Shown: positions 45,703 to 55,929, counted from the first letter of the stretch. The stretch is 64,000 bases of DNA from an uncultured Helicobacteraceae bacterium (GCA_934668765.1 CAKUOH010000007.1:27814-91813), one strand, 5' to 3'. Notes: generated by a model from the letters alone, not told the origin. Program-made: numbers and translations.

Positions 45703-45720
45703 AAACACTTATAAGTGTTT
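45703..45720. promoter_or_regulatory. Perfect 18-bp palindrome, candidate XRE operator
   Basis: AAACACTTATAAGTGTTT is its own reverse complement. It lies 57 nt upstream of the DUF6150-like start and 51 nt before the XRE GTG, where a dimeric HTH regulator could control both directions. Confidence 0.6.
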
Positions 45721-45770
45721 GAATTTTTCCTATCCAAAAACATAAAATGCCCTTAAATCAAAGGTGGATT

Positions 45771-46019
45771 GTGAATCAAAAAGTAATAGATGAATTTTTC
45801 GATGAAATCGTGGCAAATGTCAAGCGTGAGCGACTAGCACGAGGCATTTCTCAACTAGCATTAGCGCAGATTTTGGGGCATAAGTCGCCAAACTATATCG
45901 CAAAGATTGAGACACGCAAACACGGCGTGTGCTACAATCTGCACCACCTTTTCATCATTGCCACCGAATTTGATATGGACATAAGGGACTTGCTACCCGA
46001 TACAAAGGAAATAAAATAG
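45771..46019 (+). CDS. XRE-family HTH transcriptional regulator
   Basis: 82 aa from GTG at 45771 with AAGGTGG directly upstream; an ATG at 45747 lacks a ribosome-binding site and lies within the -10 region. The domain is a Cro/C1 helix-turn-helix: RERLARGISQLALAQILGHK then SPNYIAKIETRKHG. It probably autoregulates and represses the divergent island genes via the palindrome at 45703 (inference). Confidence 0.8.
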   Translation: MNQKVIDEFFDEIVANVKRERLARGISQLALAQILGHKSPNYIAKIETRKHGVCYNLHHLFIIATEFDMDIRDLLPDTKEIK

Positions 46020-46021
46020 TG

Positions 46022-46092
46022 GGATTCTTCGTTTTGCAAAAGCAAAACGAAGCAAAAACTTTTATATTGATTCGCACTTCGTGCGGATTTTA
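46022..46092. repeat. Island-flanking inverted repeat, right arm
   Basis: Inverted counterpart of 42050-42119 (GCAAAACGAAGC core, then CACTTCGTG). Begins 3 nt after the XRE stop and ends 45 nt before the macroglobulin stop. Confidence 0.8.
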
Positions 46093-46136
46093 TTTGTTTT
46101 AGATTCAAGCGATTCGCAAAAAGACAAATGCGCTTT

Positions 46137-49100
46137 TTATTTCGCCACTACTCGCACCTTAAAGCTATCCGTGCTAGCTTTATAACTTCCATCATACATA
46201 GCCTCCGCAAATGCCGATGGGAGCGTGTATTTACCCGGTGTTACGGCATTTATTTTCACATAAACCACGCGTGATTCATCTACGCTAAAAAACCACATTA
46301 TTTTATCATCACGAATATCGGTATAATCCACGCCATTATTTGCCCTTGCCACCGCATTTGGCAAGGCGTCATTATTTAGGCGCGTGTTTTCAATCTCCCA
46401 CCCACTAGGGAGATTTTGGGTAAGCGCGATATTATCCATATTGGTATAATTCCTGCCGTGTGGCGTTAGCAGGATTTTTATGTAAAATGAATCGCCACTT
46501 TTTAGCTCCCGTGCGTCAATTACTTGTTCAACGCCATTTTCATCAAACACGACAAATTCACGGGATAGCTGCATTTTTTTAGCGATATTATCATTGCTTG
46601 AATCTGCCGTGATGCCCTCCCAGCTGTAATTTACAAAAAGCGCATTTGGTGATTTTACTACTCCGCTTCCGCTATTTAGGGCAAATTCAAGCCTATTTTT
46701 CGTCTCACTAAATTTTTGCGTTTTATTATTTAGCACGATTTCGCCCTTAATTTCGCCTATTTTTGTTTCATCTTTGATACTTGCCATTACAAGTAGCGCG
46801 TAAGCGGATTCTTGCGTGGATAGCCACTCATTGCCCTCTAATTCGCTTTTGATTTCATTGAACAAATCCGCATCAATATTACCTGTTACGATTTTGTGTG
46901 CTTGTAAAATAATGGCTTTATTGCGAAGACTTGAGCCATAAGAGCGCGAATAATAATCCTGCGATTCATTTGGCATAAGACTTAAACCATTGCTAATTTT
47001 TAGTGCAATATCATCAAATCCAGCCATTGCATAACTCGCCGCCAAAAGCCAACGATTCGTAACGGACAAGCCTTTTAAATGATTTTCATAAATCTCATTC
47101 ATTGCGCCAAGCTGATGATTATCACTCAAACTTAATAAATACAGCGGATAAATATCACGCGAAGTAGTGTGATTTTTCAAATAATTTATCGCCTTTTTTA
47201 GCACCGAATCGCTAATGTTATAGCCATTCATTTTTGCTAATATCAAAAAATGCGTAGCATAGCTAGTTCCCCACTCATCGCTACTGCTTCCACCCTGCCA
47301 ATACGAAAATCCGCCATCAGAGGTTTGAAAACTTTGGATTCGCGCAATCCCTGCATTTATATTATCCACGATTTGTTGCTTTGGTGCAAAATTTTCGCTT
47401 GCTAATTTTGTAATAAAAAGTTGCGGGAAAACGCTAGAAGTCGTCTGCTCAATGCAACCATAAGGATAGCGAATAAGCCATCTTAATCGATGGTCTATGT
47501 TTAGAATCGGCTGTGCAGAGAGTGTGATTTTGCCCGTGTTTGAATTTTCAATAAAGGCTTTTGGGGCTTCGATTGTCGCGGATTCGCCACCTTTTAGCAC
47601 CCAATTTTTGCTAATTTGCATATAAGGATTTGGGGCTTTTATGTCAATTTCTACTAAATCGCGCATTATAAAATTATCGCTATTTAGCTGTAATGCAATC
47701 TTTTCAACGCCTAATTTTTCTTTCACGCGCCCATTAAAAAAGATTGTTTGGGACTTTTTGCCATTATCAAACCGCACTTCTTGCAGATTTTTATCAAATT
47801 CTATAATACCATTGCTTCTAATGGCTAGATTCGCGCTTTTTACATTGTCTTTGATTTGCATAACCTCAATGGGTAGCTTAAAATTATCATTGATTTTCAA
47901 AGAACGCGGAATCGTAGGTAGCATAACCACAGGCGCACTCACGCGCACTTCTTTTTGTGCGCTTCCATAGCTATTATTATCCACTGCCACAAGCATCACG
48001 CGTAGCGCACCGATATATGAGGGCACATTAAAGCTAATCTTTGCGCGTCCGTTTTTGTCGCTTTTGGTGGGCTTTATAAAATGCACTACGGGTTTGAATC
48101 GCTCGGCATTTTCATCATTGCGCCCTTTTCCTGCTGTGCCTAACTCTTCATCGCCCCCGACTGAATACGCATTTCGCACCGCACCATCAATCTTTCCTAT
48201 AATATAGTCAAAAGTATCATAGTTGCGGATATTGTATTTGGTTTTGGCATAGAAATAATGATATGGCGATGGTGTTTTGAAATTTGTGAGATTTAATAAT
48301 CCCTCATCGACAATAGCAAGAGTGTAAGTTACTTGCTTGTTTTGCGCGTTGCTTATTTCAATATCTAGATTTGAATTTGGCAAAATCTCATCTTTTGCTT
48401 TGATATTTAGTGCGATTTTCGCGCTTTCTTTTGTTATGTTTAGCGGGACAACGCCATAAAGGCGCAAAGACCTATCATTATTTATTGTGTTATAGTTTTG
48501 GAGTAAAAATACGCTTGCATAGAGATTTGGCGCGTGTTTTTCATCGATTGGCACACTAAAATTTGTCTGCAAACTAGTAGTCTCAATCCAATATCGCTTC
48601 ACAATCTCTTTATCGCTACTAATAGTAATTAGAGCTTTTGCACCTTTCAGGGATTCAAAGGTAACCTTTGCGCTATCGCCATTTTTGTATTTGTTTTTGT
48701 CGGTTTTGATTTTTAATTGCGTGATTTTTTCAATGTCTAGCGGTTCGCCCCAAGATGACGCATATAGCGAGATAGATGAGGTTTGTTCGTTTGTCATATC
48801 AATCACTTCTACCAAAATCTCTCCCCTATCTTTTACATCAAATTTAATATTGCTAATCTTATCCTTGCTTTTAAATTCGCCTTGTGCGATGATTTGTGTA
48901 TTTTTATCGCCCTTGATTGCACGGATAAAATCATCTTTGTTATAAAAATCCCACCACCACGAATAATTATTTTGATATACGATATATTTCATATTGCGAT
49001 TTTTGATAAAATGCTCTTTTTCGTCAATTAAAACGACATTTAGATTCACAGAGTCGCCACTTTTTACATAGCGATTTGTCGGTATTTTTATTCCCACAAA

Positions 49101-51497
49101 ACTATCAAATCTATTAAGTGCGATATTTTTGCGTTGCGTAACGGCGCGTCCATTGTTTTCTTTTACTTGTGCAATTAGGTGCATAGTGATATTTCTATTT
49201 TTAGCTTTATACGAATCCACATCAATGCTATTTTCTGCAAATCCATTGTTATCTAAACTGCCCTCTAATTCTTTATTGATAAAATCCGTGTGCACTTCGC
49301 CCACGCGCTCAAAACTCCAATCTTTATATTTTTTGCTAACAAATTGTTGTTGTTTAAGATATACAAACATTTCCCAATCTAGCCCACTTGCTGGTGCGCC
49401 AAAGAGATAGTCGCTTTGTAGCGATACCTTTACGCTTTTCTCTTTTAACAAATCTACCGAATCTTGTGCCTTTAAGTCTAATTTTATGCGATTTGGCACG
49501 ATTGCCTCAACTGCAATTTTATGCGTGAAAATATTTTTCCCAATATCGACTTTGATATTATAAATGCCTGTAAATGCGTTTTTTGCACTCTCAAATGCGT
49601 AGTAAAATACGCCATCACCGCTAGATTCAAGATTTGCATTATTTACAATCGCCTTGCCACGAGGATTTGTAATGCTTAATTTTATGGGGTGATTTATTGC
49701 CTTGTCATTATTTCGTGCTATTATGGTTATATTTGCTTTATCGCCCGGTCGATAAACGCTCCTATCGGTGTAAATAAAGGCTTTTATGCCATTTTCCGCA
49801 ACTACGCCATCTGTATCAAATCCATCATCGCTAATCTCTTGTGCGCTTAACTTAATAAGTGCGAAATCATCGCTTTTGCCGACTTTTTTGCCATAAATAT
49901 AAGCGATATTTTTATGCGAATCGCCAATAAATTCGCTAAATTTTAGCTTTGCATTTCCTGCAATATCGGTGGTGGCTTTGGAGATAATTTTATTGCCTAT
50001 GCTTATGCCCTCTATTTGAACTCCAGCTAATGGCTCATTGCTTTTTATATCAAGTGCAGAGACTATGACTTCATCGCCAAATTTTTGCGCTAGTAACGCA
50101 ATATTAGAAAAAATCAGCTGTTTATAAACATTGCCATTTTCATCAAAATAATTATTTATGCGCCATTCTCTATCGCTAGGAAATGTATAATTCACGCCAT
50201 CTTTATCAAAATGCAAACTTACTACAAAAATCCCGCTTAAATCCTGCAATTTACCTAAATCAATCACACTTTGAATCCACTCATTTTTAGGTGCATTTAT
50301 GTTAATCTCTTTTTCAAAAATCACATCGCCGAATTTATCAAACTGATATGTGTAAAAATATGTGCTGTCCTTTTTTTGCAAGTTGTTATCATAGAGATAA
50401 TGCGCCACATTACTTGCATAGATTTTTCGCACAATTAGCCTTGCTTTTTTGACATTTATGCTTTTAAAGGCGATTTGCTTTTTAGCTGAATCAGGCAAAA
50501 ATACGCCATTGTTTGAAAAAACGATTTGCGGAGATTTATCGCCTAGCTCTATTTTGCGCTTTATGTTTTCTTTTAGTGTAGCTCCATCGCGCCCTTTTAT
50601 GCCTTTTAAAATCTCTATTGTATAGTCATTTTGCGTAAAATTGCCACTTAAAATTATCGTATCATTTGACAAAGATGCGCGAAAATCCACACTTGGGCTA
50701 ACACGCACAAAATTATCGATATTTGCATTTGGCATTAGCGGAGCAGAGAAGCGAATCTCAATGCTATTTTTATCGCCCACAATAGGCTTAATATCGATAA
50801 TTTTTAGCGAATCGTCATTTGAAGCCAAAATCATAATTTTTTCGCTTTTTTCTAATCCTAAATCTTTATCAATAGTAAGAGAGAAAGATTCATCGCTCAA
50901 AGTAAGCGAATTAGAAGCGATTAAAATCTCTCTATCGTTAATATTTGTAATATGAAGTGGGATATTATTTTGCTTTGAATCAGCTAGCTTTATGGCATTT
51001 GCAATGCTATCTTGTGGCAAAGATTGCGAGAGATGTATCTTTGCCTCTAATTTCATCTTTGATAAATCATTGCTATCTTTTATAAAATTTGCATTTTCAA
51101 TCTGTGATTGAAGCGACTGTGTGCTAAATTCCATAGTGAAATTTTTTGCTTTGATATTTGTGCCTTGTGCCTTATTGATTCCATCAAAATCAAAGTTAAT
51201 TTTATAGTTTTGATTCGCATTTAGTGGCGAATCAGGCAATAAAGTCAGCGCGTTTTCCTTGTCAAAAATATATTTGCCAAAATATTTTTTGCCATTTATG
51301 CGAATCTCACCGCTTGATTCCAAAATCTCATTTATTTTGTCGCTAACTTTTTCTTTGAAAATAATTTGTGGTTTTATGTGTGTTGGCACGATTCCTTTTG
51401 TGGCTTGCGAAATCGCACTATTATCGCCACACGCACTAAAAAACATAACCACACCAAAAATCGCAATGATTTTACATAAAATGCCAAAAAATCTCAT
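46137..51497 (-). CDS. Alpha-2-macroglobulin family lipoprotein
   Basis: 1786 aa. Lipobox FSAC at residues 20-23 predicts a lipid-anchored periplasmic protein. Multiple MG beta-sandwich domains are followed by the reactive thioester CIEQ at 1348-1351 (YPYGCIEQTTSS) and an all-alpha toroid. Bacterial A2Ms trap invading proteases and are usually paired with the penicillin-binding protein PBP1C, which is not next to this gene. Preceded by AAGGAAAAA. Its opposite-strand frames are shadows. Confidence 0.95.
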   Translation of the reverse strand: MRFFGILCKIIAIFGVVMFFSACGDNSAISQATKGIVPTHIKPQIIFKEKVSDKINEILESSGEIRINGKKYFGKYIFDKENALTLLPDSPLNANQNYKINFDFDGINKAQGTNIKAKNFTMEFSTQSLQSQIENANFIKDSNDLSKMKLEAKIHLSQSLPQDSIANAIKLADSKQNNIPLHITNINDREILIASNSLTLSDESFSLTIDKDLGLEKSEKIMILASNDDSLKIIDIKPIVGDKNSIEIRFSAPLMPNANIDNFVRVSPSVDFRASLSNDTIILSGNFTQNDYTIEILKGIKGRDGATLKENIKRKIELGDKSPQIVFSNNGVFLPDSAKKQIAFKSINVKKARLIVRKIYASNVAHYLYDNNLQKKDSTYFYTYQFDKFGDVIFEKEININAPKNEWIQSVIDLGKLQDLSGIFVVSLHFDKDGVNYTFPSDREWRINNYFDENGNVYKQLIFSNIALLAQKFGDEVIVSALDIKSNEPLAGVQIEGISIGNKIISKATTDIAGNAKLKFSEFIGDSHKNIAYIYGKKVGKSDDFALIKLSAQEISDDGFDTDGVVAENGIKAFIYTDRSVYRPGDKANITIIARNNDKAINHPIKLSITNPRGKAIVNNANLESSGDGVFYYAFESAKNAFTGIYNIKVDIGKNIFTHKIAVEAIVPNRIKLDLKAQDSVDLLKEKSVKVSLQSDYLFGAPASGLDWEMFVYLKQQQFVSKKYKDWSFERVGEVHTDFINKELEGSLDNNGFAENSIDVDSYKAKNRNITMHLIAQVKENNGRAVTQRKNIALNRFDSFVGIKIPTNRYVKSGDSVNLNVVLIDEKEHFIKNRNMKYIVYQNNYSWWWDFYNKDDFIRAIKGDKNTQIIAQGEFKSKDKISNIKFDVKDRGEILVEVIDMTNEQTSSISLYASSWGEPLDIEKITQLKIKTDKNKYKNGDSAKVTFESLKGAKALITISSDKEIVKRYWIETTSLQTNFSVPIDEKHAPNLYASVFLLQNYNTINNDRSLRLYGVVPLNITKESAKIALNIKAKDEILPNSNLDIEISNAQNKQVTYTLAIVDEGLLNLTNFKTPSPYHYFYAKTKYNIRNYDTFDYIIGKIDGAVRNAYSVGGDEELGTAGKGRNDENAERFKPVVHFIKPTKSDKNGRAKISFNVPSYIGALRVMLVAVDNNSYGSAQKEVRVSAPVVMLPTIPRSLKINDNFKLPIEVMQIKDNVKSANLAIRSNGIIEFDKNLQEVRFDNGKKSQTIFFNGRVKEKLGVEKIALQLNSDNFIMRDLVEIDIKAPNPYMQISKNWVLKGGESATIEAPKAFIENSNTGKITLSAQPILNIDHRLRWLIRYPYGCIEQTTSSVFPQLFITKLASENFAPKQQIVDNINAGIARIQSFQTSDGGFSYWQGGSSSDEWGTSYATHFLILAKMNGYNISDSVLKKAINYLKNHTTSRDIYPLYLLSLSDNHQLGAMNEIYENHLKGLSVTNRWLLAASYAMAGFDDIALKISNGLSLMPNESQDYYSRSYGSSLRNKAIILQAHKIVTGNIDADLFNEIKSELEGNEWLSTQESAYALLVMASIKDETKIGEIKGEIVLNNKTQKFSETKNRLEFALNSGSGVVKSPNALFVNYSWEGITADSSNDNIAKKMQLSREFVVFDENGVEQVIDARELKSGDSFYIKILLTPHGRNYTNMDNIALTQNLPSGWEIENTRLNNDALPNAVARANNGVDYTDIRDDKIMWFFSVDESRVVYVKINAVTPGKYTLPSAFAEAMYDGSYKASTDSFKVRVVAK

Positions 51498-51617
51498 ATT
51501 TTTTCCTTGTAATCTAAAAAATCTAGGAAAATTATAATAAATTTAATGGCGAATCTTGCTTAAAAAATATGTGAATATGCGAATCTAAACTAAATTCCAA
51601 AACGATAAAAATTATTA

Positions 51618-51623
51618 TATAAT
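51618..51623 (+). promoter_or_regulatory. -10 box for Fur-family gene
   Basis: TATAAT in ATTATTATATAATTTCGC, 37-42 nt before the ATG. Confidence 0.5.
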
Positions 51624-51659
51624 TTCGCAAAAAACAATAGAATTTTTAGAAGGCAATAA

Positions 51660-52073
51660 ATGAGTAGCGTTGATTTTAGCAAACTTTTAAAAGATAAAAA
51701 TCTTAAAGTAACCGCGCAACGAGTAGCGATTTTAGATGAGATTTATAAGCACGGGCATTCAAGTGTAGATGATATTTACGCGCTTATTCGGGGGCGAATC
51801 CCTTCTGTTTCCCTTGCTACGATTTACAAAAATATCCTTTCAATGCAAAATGCAAATATTATCAAAAGCATAAAAACGCCCACACAGAAGCAAAAATACG
51901 AGTTAAATAAAAAGCCACACATTCACTTGCACTGCAAAATCTGCGATAATTTGGAAGATTTTGATATGGATATGAGCGAATTTCGCGCGTCTTGCGAGAA
52001 AAAAAGCGGTTATAAAAATATTGATGATACTTCAATTATTTTTAGTGGAATCTGCCAAAAATGCCAAAAATAA
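51660..52073 (+). CDS. Fur-family regulator, PerR-like
   Basis: 137 aa. Winged-helix N-terminus (VTAQRVAILDEIYKHGHSSVDD) and dimerisation domain with HIHLHCKICDNLEDF and CQKC at the C-terminus, giving two C-x2-C structural zinc pairs. The His-Asp-His pattern and DMD segment fit PerR-type metal sensors of Campylobacterota more than iron-sensing Fur, but that split is uncertain. Divergent from the macroglobulin gene, upstream of petABC. Confidence 0.85.
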   Translation: MSSVDFSKLLKDKNLKVTAQRVAILDEIYKHGHSSVDDIYALIRGRIPSVSLATIYKNILSMQNANIIKSIKTPTQKQKYELNKKPHIHLHCKICDNLEDFDMDMSEFRASCEKKSGYKNIDDTSIIFSGICQKCQK

Positions 52074-52217
52074 GGCTAAATTGTGCGAATCTAATGTAAA
52101 TCTAAAAAGATTCATACTAAAAGTGCGGATTTTTAACGCAAGATTTATTTAAGGCAAAATTTACAAAGGATTCGCAAAGTTTTCATAAATTTTAAGCAAA
52201 AATCCACGCTAATTTTA

Positions 52218-52223
52218 TATAAT
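52218..52223 (+). promoter_or_regulatory. -10 box for petABC
   Basis: TATAAT in TTTTATATAATACG, 36-41 nt before the petA ATG. Confidence 0.55.
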
Positions 52224-52258
52224 ACGAAATTTATTCCAAAAAAATTTAAGGGGGAGAA

Positions 52259-52759
52259 ATGGCAGAGAGTGTTGAGAGACGCGACTTTCTTGGTATGAGC
52301 TTGGGCGCGGTGGCGACGGTTGGCGCGGTTGGCGCATTAGTAGCTATGAAAAAGACTTGGGACCCGCTTCCTAGCGTGGTTTCAGGTGGATTTACAACGG
52401 TGGATATTTCGCAGTTGCAATTTGGCGAACTTAAAACTTTTGAGTGGCGCGGACAGCCTGTGTATGTGCTTAAAAAACCACAGGGCGAAGCGAAAGTGCA
52501 AGGGCGTGATTTTGAAATAAATGGCGAGATTTACACAATCGGGTTGCAGGTTTGCACGCATTTGGGCTGTATCCCACAATATAACGCCGAGAAAAAGGAA
52601 TTTATCTGCGCTTGCCACGGGGGCGTTTTTGATATTTCTGGGCGCAATATGGCAGGACCACCACCGCGTCCTATGGCGATTCCGCCATTTAATATTGACG
52701 GGACGAAGCTAGTTTTGGGCGAAGAAGGCGAGATTTATAAACAAATGATTAAAGCATAA
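52259..52759 (+). CDS. petA: Cytochrome bc1 Rieske iron-sulfur subunit
   Basis: 166 aa. Twin-arginine motif RRDFLG (7-12) precedes the membrane anchor. The 2Fe-2S ligands are in CTHLGC (C99, H101; C104 disulfide) and CACHGG (C117, H120). Membrane-bound electron transfer from menaquinol. AAGGGGGAG upstream. Confidence 0.96.
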   Translation: MAESVERRDFLGMSLGAVATVGAVGALVAMKKTWDPLPSVVSGGFTTVDISQLQFGELKTFEWRGQPVYVLKKPQGEAKVQGRDFEINGEIYTIGLQVCTHLGCIPQYNAEKKEFICACHGGVFDISGRNMAGPPPRPMAIPPFNIDGTKLVLGEEGEIYKQMIKA

Positions 52760-52769
52760 GGGGGAATAA

Positions 52770-53993
52770 ATGGCAGAGATTAAAGAGGCTAATGGCTTTA
52801 TAGATTGGCTAGACCAAAGGTTGGCGGTAAAAACGCTAACAAAAGTCTTGATGACAGAGTATTGGATTCCCAAAAACATAAATTGGCTTTGGGCGATGGG
52901 CGTGGTGCTAACGGTGTTATTTTCACTACTTTTAGTAAGCGGAATCTTTTTGCTAATGTATTACAAACCTGACACAGCACTAGCATTTGATAGTGTGAAT
53001 CGAACCATTATGCAGGAAGTGGATTTTGGGTGGCTATGGCGACATTTACACGCAGTGAGTGCTTCGCTAGTATTTCTAATCATCTATATTCATATGCTTG
53101 TGGCGATTTATTATGGCTCGTATAAACGCGGGAGAGAGATGATTTGGATTACAGGAATGATTTTATTTGTGCTGTTTTCTGCGGAAGCATTTAGCGGATA
53201 TATGCTACCTTGGGGGCAGATGAGCTATTGGGCGGCGAAAGTTATCACGGATTTATTTAGCAAAGTGCCATTTATTGGACCTGATTTGGTGGTGTGGATT
53301 CGCGGGAATTTTATCCCTGAAGATGCGACTTTGACAAGATTTTTTATGCTGCATGTATTTTTATTGCCACTAGCAATTATGCTTTTAATTGTAATTCACT
53401 TTTATTCGCTTCGTGTGCCTCATGTGAATAACCAAGAGGGCGAATCTATCGATTTTGAAAAAGAAGTTGAGGTTTATAAAAAAGACAAGAAAAAAGCGAA
53501 AATCGTAGCATTTTGGCCTGATTTCTTATCCAAAGATATTTTTGTGATTTGCACATTTATGATTTTGGTGGTGTATCTAACTTGCTTTAATTATGGCTTT
53601 GCGATGGACCCTATCAACTTCGACCCAGCGGATAATCTCAAAACCCCAGCCCACATTTACCCTGAGTGGTATTTCCTTTGGAGCTATGAGATTTTGCGCG
53701 GATTTTATATGAGCGAGGCTTTGGGGCTAATTTTCTTTGGATTTGCGCAAGTGATTTTCTTTGCGTTGCCATTTTTGGATAGAAGCCCGATTGTCGCACC
53801 AGCACACAAACGACCGCTATTTTTCGTGTGGTTTTTGGTGCTAATTGTAGATTTAATCGTGCTTACAATCTTTGGCAAACTTCCACCAGAGGGCATAAAT
53901 AACTATATTGGATTTATGGCTGCGATTGTATTTATTTTGCTAATCATTGCCTTACCCATCATTACCAAAATGGAAAAAGGAGGTGCGAAATGA
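52770..53993 (+). CDS. petB: Cytochrome b
   Basis: 407 aa, about eight membrane helices. Haem-ligand helices contain WRHLHAVSASLVF and FMLHVFLLPLAIML; the quinol-site PEWYFLWSYEILRG is present. Central subunit of the bc1-type complex; AAGGGGG upstream; overlaps petC by 4 nt. Confidence 0.96.
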   Translation: MAEIKEANGFIDWLDQRLAVKTLTKVLMTEYWIPKNINWLWAMGVVLTVLFSLLLVSGIFLLMYYKPDTALAFDSVNRTIMQEVDFGWLWRHLHAVSASLVFLIIYIHMLVAIYYGSYKRGREMIWITGMILFVLFSAEAFSGYMLPWGQMSYWAAKVITDLFSKVPFIGPDLVVWIRGNFIPEDATLTRFFMLHVFLLPLAIMLLIVIHFYSLRVPHVNNQEGESIDFEKEVEVYKKDKKKAKIVAFWPDFLSKDIFVICTFMILVVYLTCFNYGFAMDPINFDPADNLKTPAHIYPEWYFLWSYEILRGFYMSEALGLIFFGFAQVIFFALPFLDRSPIVAPAHKRPLFFVWFLVLIVDLIVLTIFGKLPPEGINNYIGFMAAIVFILLIIALPIITKMEKGGAK

Positions 53994-54967
53994 GTGCGTT
54001 AAGAGAGTTGAAAATTTTAGCATTTGTGGTTGTCGCGGTGGGTGTGCTATATTGGGGTGTTGAGCCTTTGGCGCATTCAATTTTTTACCCCAAAACTGCA
54101 CCTGCGGATTATCAATTTAGCGATTTGGAGAAATTGCCTACAAGTGGCAATGTAGAGAATGGGAAGGTTTTGGCTACGACTTATTGTATTGCTTGTCATA
54201 GCATTGAGCGCGAAGGATTCCCAGCTATGATGGATAATGAAACGGCGATTACTGCTTATGGTGTAGTCCCGCCAGACTTATCAAGCATTGGTGCGCTTTA
54301 TGATGGTAATTTTTTGGCGAATCTTATCAAAGACCCTGTGAAAGCGTTAAAATTAGAGCATAAATTTGGCGAGGATAAGTTTTTCCCTATGACGCCTACG
54401 CCTGTAAGCGATACAGAGCTAGGCGATATGGTGGCGTATTTTGAGAGTATCGGAGTAAAAAATTTGGAAGTATTAGCCTTTGAATCTCCTGAATACAAGG
54501 CAAAAATAGAAGCGATAAACAAATCAGGTGGCGCAAATATCAGCGATAAAAAGCAAGAGCTAAACGCGCTAAAAGAGCACTATTTGAATAAAGCGACTTT
54601 CAAAGAAACTTGTGTGCGATGCCATAGTATGAAATATGATGATATTGCTGCGCTCACGCCACAAGCTAGTATGCTTGGCTATATGGGTGCGAAAGCCCCT
54701 GATTTGTCGATGATGATTCGCTCACGGGGAGAGGAAAGATTGCATAAATTTATAAACGACCCACAAAAAATGCTAGTAAATGCGTCTATGCCGCGCGTGG
54801 GGCTAAATGAGGCGTCTCAAAAGCGCGTGGTTGCGTATATGGATAGCGTTGGTGATAGCAAAAAAGATGAGCGCACATTTGTAGGAATTGTGCTTATCAG
54901 CTTTATGGCTGTGATGGCAATTTTGGCATATCTATGGAAGCGCAAAATTTGGAGCGACTTGCATTAA
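53990..54967 (+). CDS. petC: Di-haem cytochrome c subunit of bc1 complex
   Basis: 325 aa. Two c-type haem sites, CIACH (66-70) and CVRCH (208-212), in two repeated domains: the fused di-haem c1 typical of Campylobacterota. N-terminal signal-anchor, C-terminal helix VGIVLISFMAVMAILAYLW holds it in the membrane. Ends the petABC operon; followed by a hairpin. Confidence 0.95.
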   Translation: MSALRELKILAFVVVAVGVLYWGVEPLAHSIFYPKTAPADYQFSDLEKLPTSGNVENGKVLATTYCIACHSIEREGFPAMMDNETAITAYGVVPPDLSSIGALYDGNFLANLIKDPVKALKLEHKFGEDKFFPMTPTPVSDTELGDMVAYFESIGVKNLEVLAFESPEYKAKIEAINKSGGANISDKKQELNALKEHYLNKATFKETCVRCHSMKYDDIAALTPQASMLGYMGAKAPDLSMMIRSRGEERLHKFINDPQKMLVNASMPRVGLNEASQKRVVAYMDSVGDSKKDERTFVGIVLISFMAVMAILAYLWKRKIWSDLH

Positions 54968-54972
54968 AAATC

Positions 54973-55017
54973 GCATTCTAAAAACGCTTGAGTAATTCAA
55001 GTGTTTTTAGAAAATGC
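54973..55017 (+). terminator. Hairpin after petABC
   Basis: Long stem (GCATTCTAAAAACGCTTGA against TCAAGTGTTTTTAGAAAATGC) with a GTAAT loop, right after petC. The U-tract is absent, so it may be a factor-dependent or processing signal; called terminator with reserve. Confidence 0.5.
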
Positions 55018-55081
55018 TGTCAAAAATTCTATCTATATTTGACGATAGCAGGACTATAAATTTTAAAATAAGGCAAGAAAT

Positions 55082-55929
55082 ATGACGGACTTTAAGGGGC
55101 TGTTCGCTCCATTCAAAATATCGCTAATTATGCTCTGGGGGGGGGATTTTAGGCATATAACTCCCTGCTAAAGAGCCTACAAATTGGCTTTTTGGCTTTG
55201 GAATCGGCGCAGGAAAAAGCCAAATTGATGAAAAATATACCGAATCTGCCAGAAATGGCGTAGGCGGACTTTTGAATGGCGATAAAGCAACATTCGTAAA
55301 TAGATATGATTCAAGTGCAGCAAGCTGGGGCGTAACCTATGAATTTTTGGTAGGATATAAGCACTTTTTAAATGACTTCGTAGGATTCCGCTACTACGGA
55401 AATATAGGGATTCAACACTACAAACCTATATCGCTAACTAATAAAGGGCAAAAGATAGGATTTGTAGATTACACAATCAATGCGGACTTGCTAATTGACT
55501 TTTGGGAGAGTGAGCTATTTGCTGTGGGTGTGCTTGGTGGTATAGGCGTAGGCGGGACTAGCTTTGATAAAGATGCGATTAGCAAATATTTGGCAGTGTA
55601 TTATGATACTAGGACAGGTATCCCTATGGGTTTAGCTGATATTCAAAAGCATTTTTTAAATATCAATGCGTCTGTGGGTTTTAGATTTGCGATTTTTCAA
55701 AAAGTTCGGCTAAAATCTGCGATGACTATGTCAATGGCAAACGCGTATGCCGTGTGCCTATATTTTACATGGGCATAATTTTGAGATTAACGCAAAGTTC
55801 CCGCTAATGGATTATCAAGCTACGCCAAGAGCAGATATAATAAGCCAAAATGGCACACCAGCTTCCCGCCCAAGATATGTAATAAACAATCCGTATCGTA
55901 TAACATTTAGATATGTGGTGGATTTTTAG
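55082..55929 (+). pseudogene. Helicobacter-type outer-membrane protein, broken
   Basis: ATG at 55082 starts a signal-like MTDFKGLFAPFKISLIMLW that runs into a G9 tract (55137-55145). No length of the tract joins it cleanly to the main frame, which has TAA at 55158. The main body (NWLFGFGIGAGKSQIDEKY, WGVTYEFLVGYKHFLNDF, GFRYYGNIGI) is a beta-barrel of the Hop/Hof type in frame 55272-55778. The C-terminal end is in another frame (GHNFEINAKFPLM..., finishing YRITFRYVVDF with the terminal Phe typical of outer-membrane barrels). At least two lesions: a pseudogene or a phase-variable gene. Confidence 0.7.
55137..55145 (+). repeat. Homopolymeric G9 tract near OMP start
   Basis: Nine G within the signal-peptide-like region of the broken outer-membrane protein. 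Confidence 0.85.
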
